Positions 8,791 through 16,489 of a stretch of DNA of 64,000 bases are shown piece after piece (within the stretch, counting starts at the first letter, position 1; each line of letters starts with the position of its first letter). The translations under genes were made by a program, and so were the position numbers. The notes beneath the pieces are model-generated. The model saw only the letters and a program-made list of their open reading frames with translations. It was not told where the DNA came from and made no database searches. The stretch lies in assembly GCA_017308135.1 (NCBI GenBank), contig JAFKFM010000016.1, positions 1-64,000 of the forward strand, given 5' to 3'. This DNA comes from Alphaproteobacteria bacterium. Lineage in GTDB: Bacteria; Pseudomonadota; Alphaproteobacteria; CACIAM-22H2.

Positions 8791-9231
8791 ATGTCGAAGC
8801 CGATCTACGTTCTCAACGGTCCCAACCTCAACCGCCTGGGCAAGCGCGAGCCGGAAATCTACGGCCGCACGACGCTGGCGGAGGTCGAAGCGATGTGCCG
8901 CGAAGCGGCCGGCGATGTGCCGCTCGAATTCCGCCAGACCAACAGCGAAGAGACTCTGATCGGGTGGATTCACGAGGCAATCGACCGCCCCGCCGCCGGT
9001 ATCCTGATCAACCCCGCCGCCTTCACCTTCACCTCGATGGCGGTGATGGATGCGCTCAAAATGTTCCCCGGCCCGATCGTCGAGTTCCACATCTCCAACA
9101 TCCATAAGCGCGAGCCGATCTATCATCGCTCGTTGATGTCGCCCGTCGTGACGACGGTCATCGCCGGCCTGGGTGCGGGCGGCTATCCCGTCGCGATCGA
9201 CGCGATGCGCCGTCTGCTGATCGCGGCCTGA
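8791..9231 (+). CDS. Type II 3-dehydroquinate dehydratase-like protein with altered active site
   Basis: This 146-residue protein has the flavodoxin-like fold signature of AroQ: GPNLNRLGKREPEIYG (N12, R19 and the catalytic tyrosine Y24), INPAAFTFTS, and EFHISNIHKRE with the catalytic histidine H100. The family enzyme dehydrates 3-dehydroquinate to 3-dehydroshikimate as a dodecamer. Two substrate-contacting residues conserved in the family are changed: the His of the INPGAYTHTS motif is F80, and the Arg after the REEF segment is Y111. The copy may therefore act on a related compound, or be tuned for the catabolic direction. Position between a TRAP importer and two further ring-acid enzymes favours a catabolic rather than aromatic-amino-acid role. 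Confidence 0.78.
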   Translation: MSKPIYVLNGPNLNRLGKREPEIYGRTTLAEVEAMCREAAGDVPLEFRQTNSEETLIGWIHEAIDRPAAGILINPAAFTFTSMAVMDALKMFPGPIVEFHISNIHKREPIYHRSLMSPVVTTVIAGLGAGGYPVAIDAMRRLLIAA

Positions 9232-10088
9232 TGGCGGTGCGGGGGAAACCCATGTCCCTCGACGGCAATACGCGGATCATCGCGCATATCGGCGACCCGA
9301 CGGCGACGTTCAAGGCGCCGATGATCTACAACCCGTATTTCGAAGCGAACGGCATCAACGCCTGCGTCGTGCCGATGGGCGTACGCGCGGGCGACTTCGC
9401 CGCAGCACTCCCCGTTATCTTCCGCTTCACGAATGTCGACGGCGCGCTGATCACGATGCCGCACAAGGTCTCGGTCGTCGCGATGCTGGACGAGGCGAGC
9501 CCCGCCGTGCGCATCGCGGGGGCCTGCAACGCGGTCAAGCGCGATGCCGACGGCAGGCTGATCGGCGACATGTTCGACGGCGAAGGATTCGTGCGCGGTG
9601 TGAAGCGCAAAGGCCAGCGTATCGAGGGCGCGCGCGCATTGATCGTCGGCGCCGGCGGTGTCGGCTCAGCCATCGCGGCGTCGCTGGCGGCCTCGGGGGC
9701 GGCCCGGATCGCGCTTCACGATCTCGACGCGGCGGCGATGGACGGCCTCGCCGCGCGCCTCGTGCGCCACTACCCCGCTTTGCGCGTCGAAACCGGCGAC
9801 AACGATCCGCGCGGTTTCGATATCGTGGTCAACGCCACACCGCTGGGCATGAACGCGGGCGATCCCATGCCGTTGGACGTTTCGCTGCTCGAACCCGAAA
9901 CTTTCGTGGGCGAAGTGGTGATGAAGGCGGAAACGACCGCCTTCCTGTCGGCCGCCAAAGCGCGCGGTTGCCGCACGCAGATCGGTGTGGATATGCTGTT
10001 CGAACAAATCCCCGCCTATCTCGAATTCTTCGGCTTCGCCACCACGACGCCCGAAACGCTGCGCGCCCACGCCCGCATCTCCTATTGA
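9231..10088 (+). CDS. Shikimate/quinate dehydrogenase-like protein (AroE family)
   Basis: This 285-residue oxidoreductase has an N-terminal AroE substrate domain and a C-terminal Rossmann domain with GAGGVGSA at 139-146. The catalytic Lys-Asp pair is present as MPHK (K78) and FDGEGF (D115). The SxS motif that binds the shikimate carboxylate in ordinary AroE proteins is replaced by F27 and A29 within GDPTATFKAP, and the usual NTDG is MFDG. The protein probably oxidises or reduces a related hydroxy-acid ring. The ATG at 9231 overlaps the previous stop as TGATG. A second ATG at 9252 has a better ribosome-binding site (GGGGG) and could be the real start. Confidence 0.8.
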   Translation: MAVRGKPMSLDGNTRIIAHIGDPTATFKAPMIYNPYFEANGINACVVPMGVRAGDFAAALPVIFRFTNVDGALITMPHKVSVVAMLDEASPAVRIAGACNAVKRDADGRLIGDMFDGEGFVRGVKRKGQRIEGARALIVGAGGVGSAIAASLAASGAARIALHDLDAAAMDGLAARLVRHYPALRVETGDNDPRGFDIVVNATPLGMNAGDPMPLDVSLLEPETFVGEVVMKAETTAFLSAAKARGCRTQIGVDMLFEQIPAYLEFFGFATTTPETLRAHARISY

Positions 10089-10100
10089 GGGGTTCCCGCC

Positions 10101-11987
10101 ATGCGCACATCGATCGCCACGGTCTGCCTGTCGGGAAATCTGCGCGAGAAGCTGGAAGCGATCGCCGCCGCTGGGTTCCGCGCGGTCGAGCTGTTCGAGA
10201 ATGATCTGATCGCGCATCCGGGCTCGCCCAAGGAAGTACGCGCCCTGTGCGAAGATCTGGGCCTCAAGATCGTCACGTGCCAGCCCTTCCGCGATTTCGA
10301 AGGCATGCCGGCGGAAAAGCGCGCGCGCACCTTCGACCGTGCCGAGCGGAAGTTCGATCTGCTGCACGAACTCGGCACCGATCTGCTGTTCGTGTGTTCG
10401 AGCGTGGCGCCGGACGCGCAAGGCGGCATCGACCGCCTCGCCGCCGATTTCAAGGAGCTGGGCGAGCGCGCCGCCAAGCGCGGACTTCGCGTCGCTTACG
10501 AAGCGCTCGCCTGGGGCAAGCATATCAACGACTATCGCGACGCCTGGGAAGTGGTGCGCCGCGCCAACCATCCGCAAGTCGGCACGGTGCTCGACACGTT
10601 CCATATCTTCGCGCGCGGGCTCGACCTCGAACCCATCCGCGCGATCCCGGGCGACCGCATCTTCTTGGTCCAGATCGCCGACGCGCCGAAGCTGCAGATG
10701 GACTATCTCTCCTGGGGCCGCCATTGGCGCTGCCTGCCGGGCCAAGGCGATTTCGACATGGTCGCCTTCATGGATGCGCTGACCGCCACCGGCTATGACG
10801 GCCATCTGTCGCTGGAAATTTTCAACGATCGCTTCCGCGCGGGCTCCGCGCGCTCGGTGGCGCTCGACGGCCGCCGCTCGCTGATCGCGCTGATGGACGA
10901 AACCCAGCGCAAGTCGAAACTCGCCGTGCCGGGTGCCGTGAAGATGCCCCCGCCCGCCCCGGTGCGCAAAGTCGAATTCGTCGAGTTCGCGGTCGACGAA
11001 GGCGACCGGCCGGGCTTCGAAAAATTCCTGACGGCGCTCGGCTTCGCCAAGACCGGCCAGCACCGGTCCAAGGACGTGTCGCTATGGGGCCAGGGCGAAA
11101 TCCGCATCGTGCTGAACAGCGACAAGGAAGGCTTCGCGCATTCCTATCAGATCACGCATGGCACGTCGGTCTGCGCGCTGGCGCTGAACGTGCCCAATGC
11201 GACCGCGACGCTCGAACGCGCGCGCGCCTTGCTCGATACGCCGCATAAGGGCGCGGTCAGCCCCGGCGAGCTCGACATTCCCGCCGTACGCGGCGTGGGC
11301 GGCAGCTTGCTCTATTTCGTCGACGGCGCGCTCGGCAAATGGTCGGAGGTGGATTTCGTCCCCACCGGCATGCCGGCCGCGGGTACTGGCCTGTTCGCGG
11401 TCGATCACGTCTCGCAGAGCATGCAGTACGAGGAAATGCTGACCTGGCTGCTGTTCTACACCTCGCTGCTCGACGCGCGGAAGACGCCCACGCAAGCCGT
11501 GCTCGATCCCGGCGGTGTCGTCCAGAGCCAGGTCGTCGAAAGCGGCCTCGGCGCCAAGGATGCGACCGGGTTCCGCCTTGTGCTCAACGGCTCGCAAAGC
11601 CATCGCACGCTGTCGGCGAAGTTCGTCACCGATTTCTTCGGTTCGGGCGTGCAGCATATCGCGCTGCGCACCGCCGACATCAAGGCGACGGTCGCCGCAC
11701 TCAGAGCGGGCGGCGTCGATATGCTGTCGATCCCGGAGAATTATTACGACGATCTGGAAGTTCGTACCGACCTATCGCCCGCCGAGATCGACGCTTTCAA
11801 GGCGCTGAATATTCTCTACGACCGCGACGCGGGCGGCACGTTCCTGCAAGCCTATACGGCCACGCTCGACGGCGGGTTCTTCTTCGAGATCGTGCAGCGC
11901 GATGGCTATGCCGGCTACGGTGCCGCGAATGCGGGCATCCGCCTCGCCGCGCAAGCCCGCCTCGCCCGGCCCGCCATTCAGGGTTAA
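10101..11987 (+). CDS. 3-dehydroshikimate dehydratase fused to an HPPD-like domain
   Basis: This 628-residue protein has two parts. Residues 1-270 form an AP-endonuclease-2/xylose-isomerase-like TIM barrel with candidate metal ligands E134, D165, Q191 and E239 and a histidine at H168, as expected for 3-dehydroshikimate dehydratases of the QuiC/QsuB type. Residues 285-628 form a 4-hydroxyphenylpyruvate dioxygenase-like vicinal-oxygen-chelate domain that keeps the metal triad pattern (VDH, VQHIAL, FFEIVQR). The first domain turns 3-dehydroshikimate into protocatechuate. The role of the second is unclear. The gene closes the TRAP operon, which supports conversion of quinate/shikimate-type acids to protocatechuate. 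No protocatechuate ring-cleavage genes are in the window. Confidence 0.85.
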   Translation: MRTSIATVCLSGNLREKLEAIAAAGFRAVELFENDLIAHPGSPKEVRALCEDLGLKIVTCQPFRDFEGMPAEKRARTFDRAERKFDLLHELGTDLLFVCSSVAPDAQGGIDRLAADFKELGERAAKRGLRVAYEALAWGKHINDYRDAWEVVRRANHPQVGTVLDTFHIFARGLDLEPIRAIPGDRIFLVQIADAPKLQMDYLSWGRHWRCLPGQGDFDMVAFMDALTATGYDGHLSLEIFNDRFRAGSARSVALDGRRSLIALMDETQRKSKLAVPGAVKMPPPAPVRKVEFVEFAVDEGDRPGFEKFLTALGFAKTGQHRSKDVSLWGQGEIRIVLNSDKEGFAHSYQITHGTSVCALALNVPNATATLERARALLDTPHKGAVSPGELDIPAVRGVGGSLLYFVDGALGKWSEVDFVPTGMPAAGTGLFAVDHVSQSMQYEEMLTWLLFYTSLLDARKTPTQAVLDPGGVVQSQVVESGLGAKDATGFRLVLNGSQSHRTLSAKFVTDFFGSGVQHIALRTADIKATVAALRAGGVDMLSIPENYYDDLEVRTDLSPAEIDAFKALNILYDRDAGGTFLQAYTATLDGGFFFEIVQRDGYAGYGAANAGIRLAAQARLARPAIQG

Positions 11988-12913
11988 GTCTTCGGCTTCG
12001 CCCCGATCGTGCCGATATCGAACGGCGACGATTGATAGATCACGTTGATCCAGTTCGCGAAGAATAGATGCGCGTGGCTGCGCCAGCGATTGGCGGGCGG
12101 GCGCTGGGGATCGTCGTTCTCGAAATAATGCGCGGGCAACGCGATTTCCGAGCCCGCCTTCACGTCGCGGAAATACTCGTTCGCCAGCGTGTCGGAATCG
12201 TATTCGAAGTGGTTGAACATGTAGAGCGTGCGGCGCGCTTGTTCTTCGACCAAGCATATTCCCGCGTCGTCGGAATCGAGCAGTGGCTTCAACCCGTCGA
12301 TCACCGCGACGTCTTCGCGGCGCGTTTCCGTCCAGCGCGACACCGGGATCGCCAGATCGTCGGAAATGCCGCGCAAATACGGCGACGCCGGCGCCAGATT
12401 GCGATGCGGGAATACGCCGAATTTTTTCGCCGGCAGCGCATGCTTTGGCACGCCGTGGAAGTGACGCAACGCCGCTTGCGCCGCCCAGCAGATATGCAGC
12501 GCCGAATGGACATGCGTGCGCGTCCAATCGAAGATGCGGCACAGCTCGTCCCAGTACGAAACCTCTTCGAACGGCATTTTTTCGACCGGCGCGCCGGTAA
12601 CGATGATGCCGTCGAATTTCTCCGCGCTGATATCCGCCCAGGGGCGATAGAAGGCCGACATGTGATCGGCCGCCGTGTTGCGCGACACGTGATCGGTCGG
12701 CTTCACCAGCGTCAATTCGATCTGCAACGGTGTGGCACCCAGCAAACGCGCGAATTGCGTTTCGGTGCGGATCTTGTCCGGCATCAGGTTCAGCAGCGCC
12801 ACGCGCAGGGGGCGGATGTCCTGGCGGATGGCGTCTTTCTCGCGCATCACGACGACGCCTTCGGACTCCAAAGCGGCGACGGCGGGTAGATCGTCCGGAA
12901 TCTTGATCGGCAT
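11984..12913 (-). CDS. metA: Homoserine O-acetyltransferase (MetA family, acetyl-CoA type)
   Basis: This 309-residue cytoplasmic enzyme activates homoserine for methionine synthesis. The glutamine-amidotransferase-like fold carries the catalytic cysteine C142 (HICWAAQ), H235 and E237 (FNHFEYD). The residue at position 111, which in MetA proteins discriminates the acyl donor, is glutamate (GAPVEKMPFEE). Glycine there is associated with succinyl-CoA and glutamate with acetyl-CoA, so acetyl transfer is predicted despite common annotation as succinyltransferase. The numbering matches E. coli MetA without gaps at all four positions. Its 5' side carries a long leader, but no known SAM riboswitch pattern was recognised there. 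The stop interlocks with the convergent dehydratase gene. Confidence 0.92.
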   Translation of the reverse strand: MPIKIPDDLPAVAALESEGVVVMREKDAIRQDIRPLRVALLNLMPDKIRTETQFARLLGATPLQIELTLVKPTDHVSRNTAADHMSAFYRPWADISAEKFDGIIVTGAPVEKMPFEEVSYWDELCRIFDWTRTHVHSALHICWAAQAALRHFHGVPKHALPAKKFGVFPHRNLAPASPYLRGISDDLAIPVSRWTETRREDVAVIDGLKPLLDSDDAGICLVEEQARRTLYMFNHFEYDSDTLANEYFRDVKAGSEIALPAHYFENDDPQRPPANRWRSHAHLFFANWINVIYQSSPFDIGTIGAKPKT

Positions 12914-13046
12914 TTCGTGCGGGTTCGTCGGGGCAAGAACGGCGGGAGAAGGGCATTACCCCTCCCGGCCCGGCTCCGCAACCGATAGCGACCCAGCCGC
13001 CGCCGAAGCCCCCGCCCAGCAGGTCGCGATTCGGATATCCGGCGAG

Positions 13047-13181
13047 TCATAATTTATAAAAAATGGACGGCCTGAATACCCAAAATACCGAATTCACCAA
13101 TAAATTCGGTATTTTGGATGGGTTTTCCCCAGGTATTTAGCTGGATTGACTCCCATATCGGTCATTTTTTATAAATTATGA
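13047..13181. promoter_or_regulatory. Nested inverted repeats forming a mirror-image divergent promoter region
   Basis: The 286-bp gap between metA and the enolase-type gene is unusually AT-rich in the middle. An outer 19-bp perfect inverted repeat (tcataatttataaaaaatg at 13047-13065; its complement at 13163-13181) encloses an inner 15-bp perfect repeat (ccaaaataccgaatt at 13080-13094; complement at 13103-13117, eight-base loop). Each outer arm contains TATAAATTAT, a plausible -10 element, pointing outward towards the nearest gene. The right arm lies just upstream of the GTGAGGA ribosome-binding site of the enolase operon. The structure could be a symmetric divergent promoter with a large operator, or a very small element with terminal repeats. 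No target-site duplication was seen. Confidence 0.55.
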
Positions 13182-13199
13182 AATAGTGAGGACATCGCC

Positions 13200-14384
13200 T
13201 TGAAGATCACCGAACTGCGCGTCTACGCCCTGCATGCTTCCTTCGCCAAGATCTATGGCGGCATCGAGCGCGTGCCGATGAGCCTGCGCCGCCCGGCCGC
13301 CCATTTCCAGCGGATCGAGCGTAGCGGCCAGTTCTCCACCATTGTCGAAACGGCCGACGAGAACGGCCATCGCGGCTGGGGCGAGGCCTTCGGCCTGCCG
13401 CATCCGCGCATGTCAGCCTCGTTGATCGAGAACGTGATCCGCCCAGCATTGCTCGGCGTCGAATTCGAAACGCCGGCCGACGCCTATCGCGATCTCAAAG
13501 CCTATTTCTTCGCGCTCGGCCAAACGCGCGGCCCCGCGATGGAAGCGCTGAGCGCCGTCGACAGCGCGTTGTGGGACATGAAAGCGCGCGCGGCGGGTCA
13601 ACCTTTGTGCCGCTTGCTGGGCGGCACGCCCGGCAAGGTCACCGCCTATGTCGGCTCGGTGCCGTTCTTTCCGACGACGGGCGAGTCCATCGAGCGCGCA
13701 TTGGAATTCGCCGAGAAGGGCTTCAAGGGCGTGAAGCTGAAAGTCGGCCGGGGTGCGTCGACCGATGCCGCGCATGTCGCCGCGTTGCGCCAAGCGCTGG
13801 GCGGCGACATGCCGATCATGCTCGACGCCAATGCGGCTTACGACGTCGACGGCGCGATCGAAGTCGCCAAGGCCGTGGCGCCCTATGGCGTGATGTGGCT
13901 CGAAGAACCGATCCCGCCGGACGATGCCGCAGCACTCGCCAAAGTGCGCAAGCATTCGCCCGTCCCGATCGGCGCCGGCGAAAATGAATTCGACATCGCG
14001 CAATTCACGCGCTTCGCCGAGGCGGGCGCGCTCGACTTCGTGCAGCCCAATATCACGCGCGCGGGCGGTGTGTCCGGCATGATGGCGATCGACGCGCTGT
14101 GCACCAAGCATGGCATGAAGCTCGCCCCGCACGGCGTAGGCTCCGCCATCGGCGTATCGACCGCCTTGCATGCCTGCCGGGCCGCGAAGAACTTCGTCTG
14201 CTACGAGGCGAACCGCCTGCTCAATCCGCTGCGCGACGAACTTTCCCAAGTGCCGCTGCAATACGCCGACGGCGCCTTCGAAGCGCAAGACCGGCCCGGC
14301 CATGGCGCCGAGCCGAAACCGGAAATGCTCGCCGCCTTCGCCAGCGACGATCAATCGACGGGAGGCCGGCATGCAGCCGAGTGA
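13200..14384 (+). CDS. Enolase-superfamily enzyme (mandelate racemase/muconate lactonizing family)
   Basis: This 394-residue protein has the capping domain and barrel of the enolase superfamily. The barrel carries the KxK pair (K179, K181), metal ligands D209, E235 and E261, and a general-base histidine H311 (APHGVG). This layout is shared by racemases, cycloisomerases and sugar-acid dehydratases, all of which abstract the proton alpha to a carboxylate. The downstream sugar-type ABC importer and GMC oxidoreductase favour a sugar acid or cyclic polyol acid, but the exact reaction cannot be read from sequence. The start is TTG with GTGAGGA upstream. The 3' end overlaps the following GntR gene by 14 bases. 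Confidence 0.85.
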   Translation: MKITELRVYALHASFAKIYGGIERVPMSLRRPAAHFQRIERSGQFSTIVETADENGHRGWGEAFGLPHPRMSASLIENVIRPALLGVEFETPADAYRDLKAYFFALGQTRGPAMEALSAVDSALWDMKARAAGQPLCRLLGGTPGKVTAYVGSVPFFPTTGESIERALEFAEKGFKGVKLKVGRGASTDAAHVAALRQALGGDMPIMLDANAAYDVDGAIEVAKAVAPYGVMWLEEPIPPDDAAALAKVRKHSPVPIGAGENEFDIAQFTRFAEAGALDFVQPNITRAGGVSGMMAIDALCTKHGMKLAPHGVGSAIGVSTALHACRAAKNFVCYEANRLLNPLRDELSQVPLQYADGAFEAQDRPGHGAEPKPEMLAAFASDDQSTGGRHAAE

Positions 14385-15093
14385 ACGCGCGGGTTTCTTC
14401 GACGAAACGCCCGAAGGCCCCGGCGAAACCGTGGCCGACGCGATCTATCGTCGTCTGGTCGAAGCGATCCTGTTCGGCGATCTGGCCGCCAGCGAGCGTT
14501 TGATCCTGCAAGACCTCGCGGATCGTTTCCAGGTCAGCCTGACGCCGATCCGCGAAGCGTTGCAGCGCCTCGCCGCCGAAGGCTTCATCGAAGCCACACC
14601 GCGTCGCGGCTATCGCATTCGCGTGCCCTCGCCCCGCCATGTCGCGGAACTCTGGCAGGTGCGCATCGGCCTCGAACAGAACGCGGGCGAGCTCGCGGTC
14701 GCATCGTTGATGCGCGGCGAGAACGCGCAAGCCGTGCGCCGCCTCGAGGAAATCCAGCGCGAGCTGGACGCGCCGGGCGAGTTGACGCATCGCCGCCATA
14801 TCGAGCTCAACGCGCTGTTCCATCAGACGCTGATCGAAGCCTCGGGCAACCGCCTGCTCGCGACGATCTATCACGGCATCCAGATGCAATTGCTCGGCGC
14901 CTGGGTCCAGCGCGGCAGCGACGGCTGGCGCGCGCGCCTCGCCAGCGAAAGTGCCGAACACGCCGCGATCATCAACGCGCTGGTCGCGCGCGACGCGCCC
15001 GGCCTTGCCACCGCCATCCGCCTGCATCTCGGGCGCTCGCTCGACGGGGCGCTCCGCGATATCGCCGCCCAATCCGAAACAGTCAAACCATAA
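14371..15093 (+). CDS. GntR family regulator, FCD domain, of the enolase/ABC operon
   Basis: This 240-residue regulator has an N-terminal winged helix (about residues 20-85, with FQVSLTPIREALQRLAAEGFIE) and a FadR-C-like FCD domain (after residue 95, with LNALFHQTLIEASGN and ESAEHAAIINAL). The ATG at 14371 has GGGAGG eight bases upstream and lies inside the end of the enolase-type gene. It sits within the operon it probably controls. Its likely target is the repeat-rich region upstream of the first gene, but direct evidence is lacking. Confidence 0.87.
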   Translation: MQPSERAGFFDETPEGPGETVADAIYRRLVEAILFGDLAASERLILQDLADRFQVSLTPIREALQRLAAEGFIEATPRRGYRIRVPSPRHVAELWQVRIGLEQNAGELAVASLMRGENAQAVRRLEEIQRELDAPGELTHRRHIELNALFHQTLIEASGNRLLATIYHGIQMQLLGAWVQRGSDGWRARLASESAEHAAIINALVARDAPGLATAIRLHLGRSLDGALRDIAAQSETVKP

Positions 15094-15118
15094 CCGACCA
15101 CCAAGGGAGAAGACGCAG

Positions 15119-16426
15119 ATGAAACGCCAATTCACGCGGCGCGCCGCTTTGCTCGCCGGACTTGCGATCGCGACACTCGCGGGCGGTATGGCCGAGGCCA
15201 GCGCCCAGACGATCCGCATGTGGACCTTCCTCAACCCCGCCGGCAACGCGCCGCGCGAGAAGGCGTTGGCCGAGATCATCGCCAATTTCGAGAAGGCCAA
15301 TCCCGGCGCCAAGGTCTCGGTCGAACCGCAAGTCTGGGACCAGATGACGCCGAAATTCCTGGCGGCGGCGCAGCAGGGCACGGCGCCCGACATCGTATGG
15401 GTCATCACCGACCTGCTCGGCGACGCGATCAAGTCGGGTTCGCTCGCCGATCTCAACAAGCTGTTCGTCGACAAATGGTCGGCCGACCGCAAGAAGGACA
15501 ATGCCGGCGCCTATTGGGATCTCTGCCAAGTCGACGGCAAGCAATACTGCATGTTCCAGTCGCGCAACTATGTCGGCCTCTATTATCGGCCCGACCTGCT
15601 GAAGGAAGCGGGCATCGATCCCGACAAGCTAACGACTTGGCCCGCCTTCATCGACGCGGCGAAGAAGCTAACGGCGAAGGACTCGTCCGGCGCCGTCACG
15701 CGTTACGGCTTCGGTCAGGCGTGGAGCGAGGCCCAGCCCGATCCGCAGATCGTGATCCCGTACATGCTGGCCAAGCAAGGCGATCTGTTCGACAAGCAAG
15801 GGCGTGCGCGCTTCGCAACGCAAGCCGGCATCGAAGGCCTGACGCTGCAGACCGACATGGTGACCAAGCACGAAGTGACGCCCAAGCTTGTCACGAGTTG
15901 GACCGTGGACGACCTCTACGAACAATTCAGCGCCGGCCGCGTGGCGATGATCACGGGGGCGAGCGTGCGCGTCTCGACGCTGCAAGCGCGCATGGGCAAG
16001 GACAAGGTCGGCTTCATGCTTTACCCAGGCGTGGACGGCAAGCCGCACTCGCCGGGCGTGATGGCGGGCTGGGCCGTCGGCGTATGGTCGAAGGGCAAGA
16101 ATGTCGATCTCGCCGGCAAGTTCGTCGAGTACATGGGTGGCGTCGAAGCCGACAAGATTTGGGTCAATGTCGGCGGCCAGACGCCGGGTCTTGCCTCCAC
16201 ACCGGCGACGATGCCCGAATTCTTCGCCGATCCGGCCAACGCCTATCTCGCGGTCGCGGGCAAAGGTTCGGCCACGGCGGGCTGGCTGGCGCCCATCGCG
16301 TTCAGCGTCGGCGGCTATCGCCAGGCGTTGAACAAGGCGGCGCAGGAAGTCGTGACCAACGGCTTGTCGCCGAAGGAAGCGCTGGAACGCGCCGAGCGCG
16401 ACTTCAACCGCCGCAACAACCGCTGA
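15119..16426 (+). CDS. Sugar ABC transporter substrate-binding protein (family 1)
   Basis: This 435-residue exported protein has an arginine-pair signal peptide (FTRRAALLAGLAIATLAGG, cleavage probably after ASA near residue 30). The mature part resembles MalE/UgpB-like family 1 binding proteins, with MWTFLNPAGNAPREKALAEI at the start, TAPDIVWV and the RVAMITGASVR region. It should deliver a carbohydrate or sugar acid to the two permeases that follow. The ATG has AAGGGAGAAG nearby upstream. A strong hairpin with a T-rich tail follows the stop, which would let this gene be expressed at a higher level than the permeases. Confidence 0.88.
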   Translation: MKRQFTRRAALLAGLAIATLAGGMAEASAQTIRMWTFLNPAGNAPREKALAEIIANFEKANPGAKVSVEPQVWDQMTPKFLAAAQQGTAPDIVWVITDLLGDAIKSGSLADLNKLFVDKWSADRKKDNAGAYWDLCQVDGKQYCMFQSRNYVGLYYRPDLLKEAGIDPDKLTTWPAFIDAAKKLTAKDSSGAVTRYGFGQAWSEAQPDPQIVIPYMLAKQGDLFDKQGRARFATQAGIEGLTLQTDMVTKHEVTPKLVTSWTVDDLYEQFSAGRVAMITGASVRVSTLQARMGKDKVGFMLYPGVDGKPHSPGVMAGWAVGVWSKGKNVDLAGKFVEYMGGVEADKIWVNVGGQTPGLASTPATMPEFFADPANAYLAVAGKGSATAGWLAPIAFSVGGYRQALNKAAQEVVTNGLSPKEALERAERDFNRRNNR

Positions 16427-16432
16427 CGATCC

Positions 16433-16470
16433 GGGGCGGATGCGCCGAACGCATCCGCCCCTTCTTTCTT
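16433..16470 (+). terminator. Hairpin with T-rich tail between binding protein and permeases
   Basis: A perfect 12-bp stem (16433-16444 with 16450-16461) has a five-base loop and is followed by TTCTTTCTT. It has the form of an intrinsic terminator but lies inside an operon, seven bases after the binding-protein stop and 20 bases before the first permease start. Such hairpins commonly act as partial terminators or protect the upstream mRNA, giving excess binding protein over membrane subunits. Confidence 0.8.
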
Positions 16471-16489
16471 CGACGAAATATCAAGGTCC

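Noticed and set aside
12914..13046. SAM-type riboswitch in the metA leader.
   Set aside because: The expected SAM-II pattern of stems and pseudoknot bases was not found when reading the minus-strand leader. A covariance-model search would settle it.
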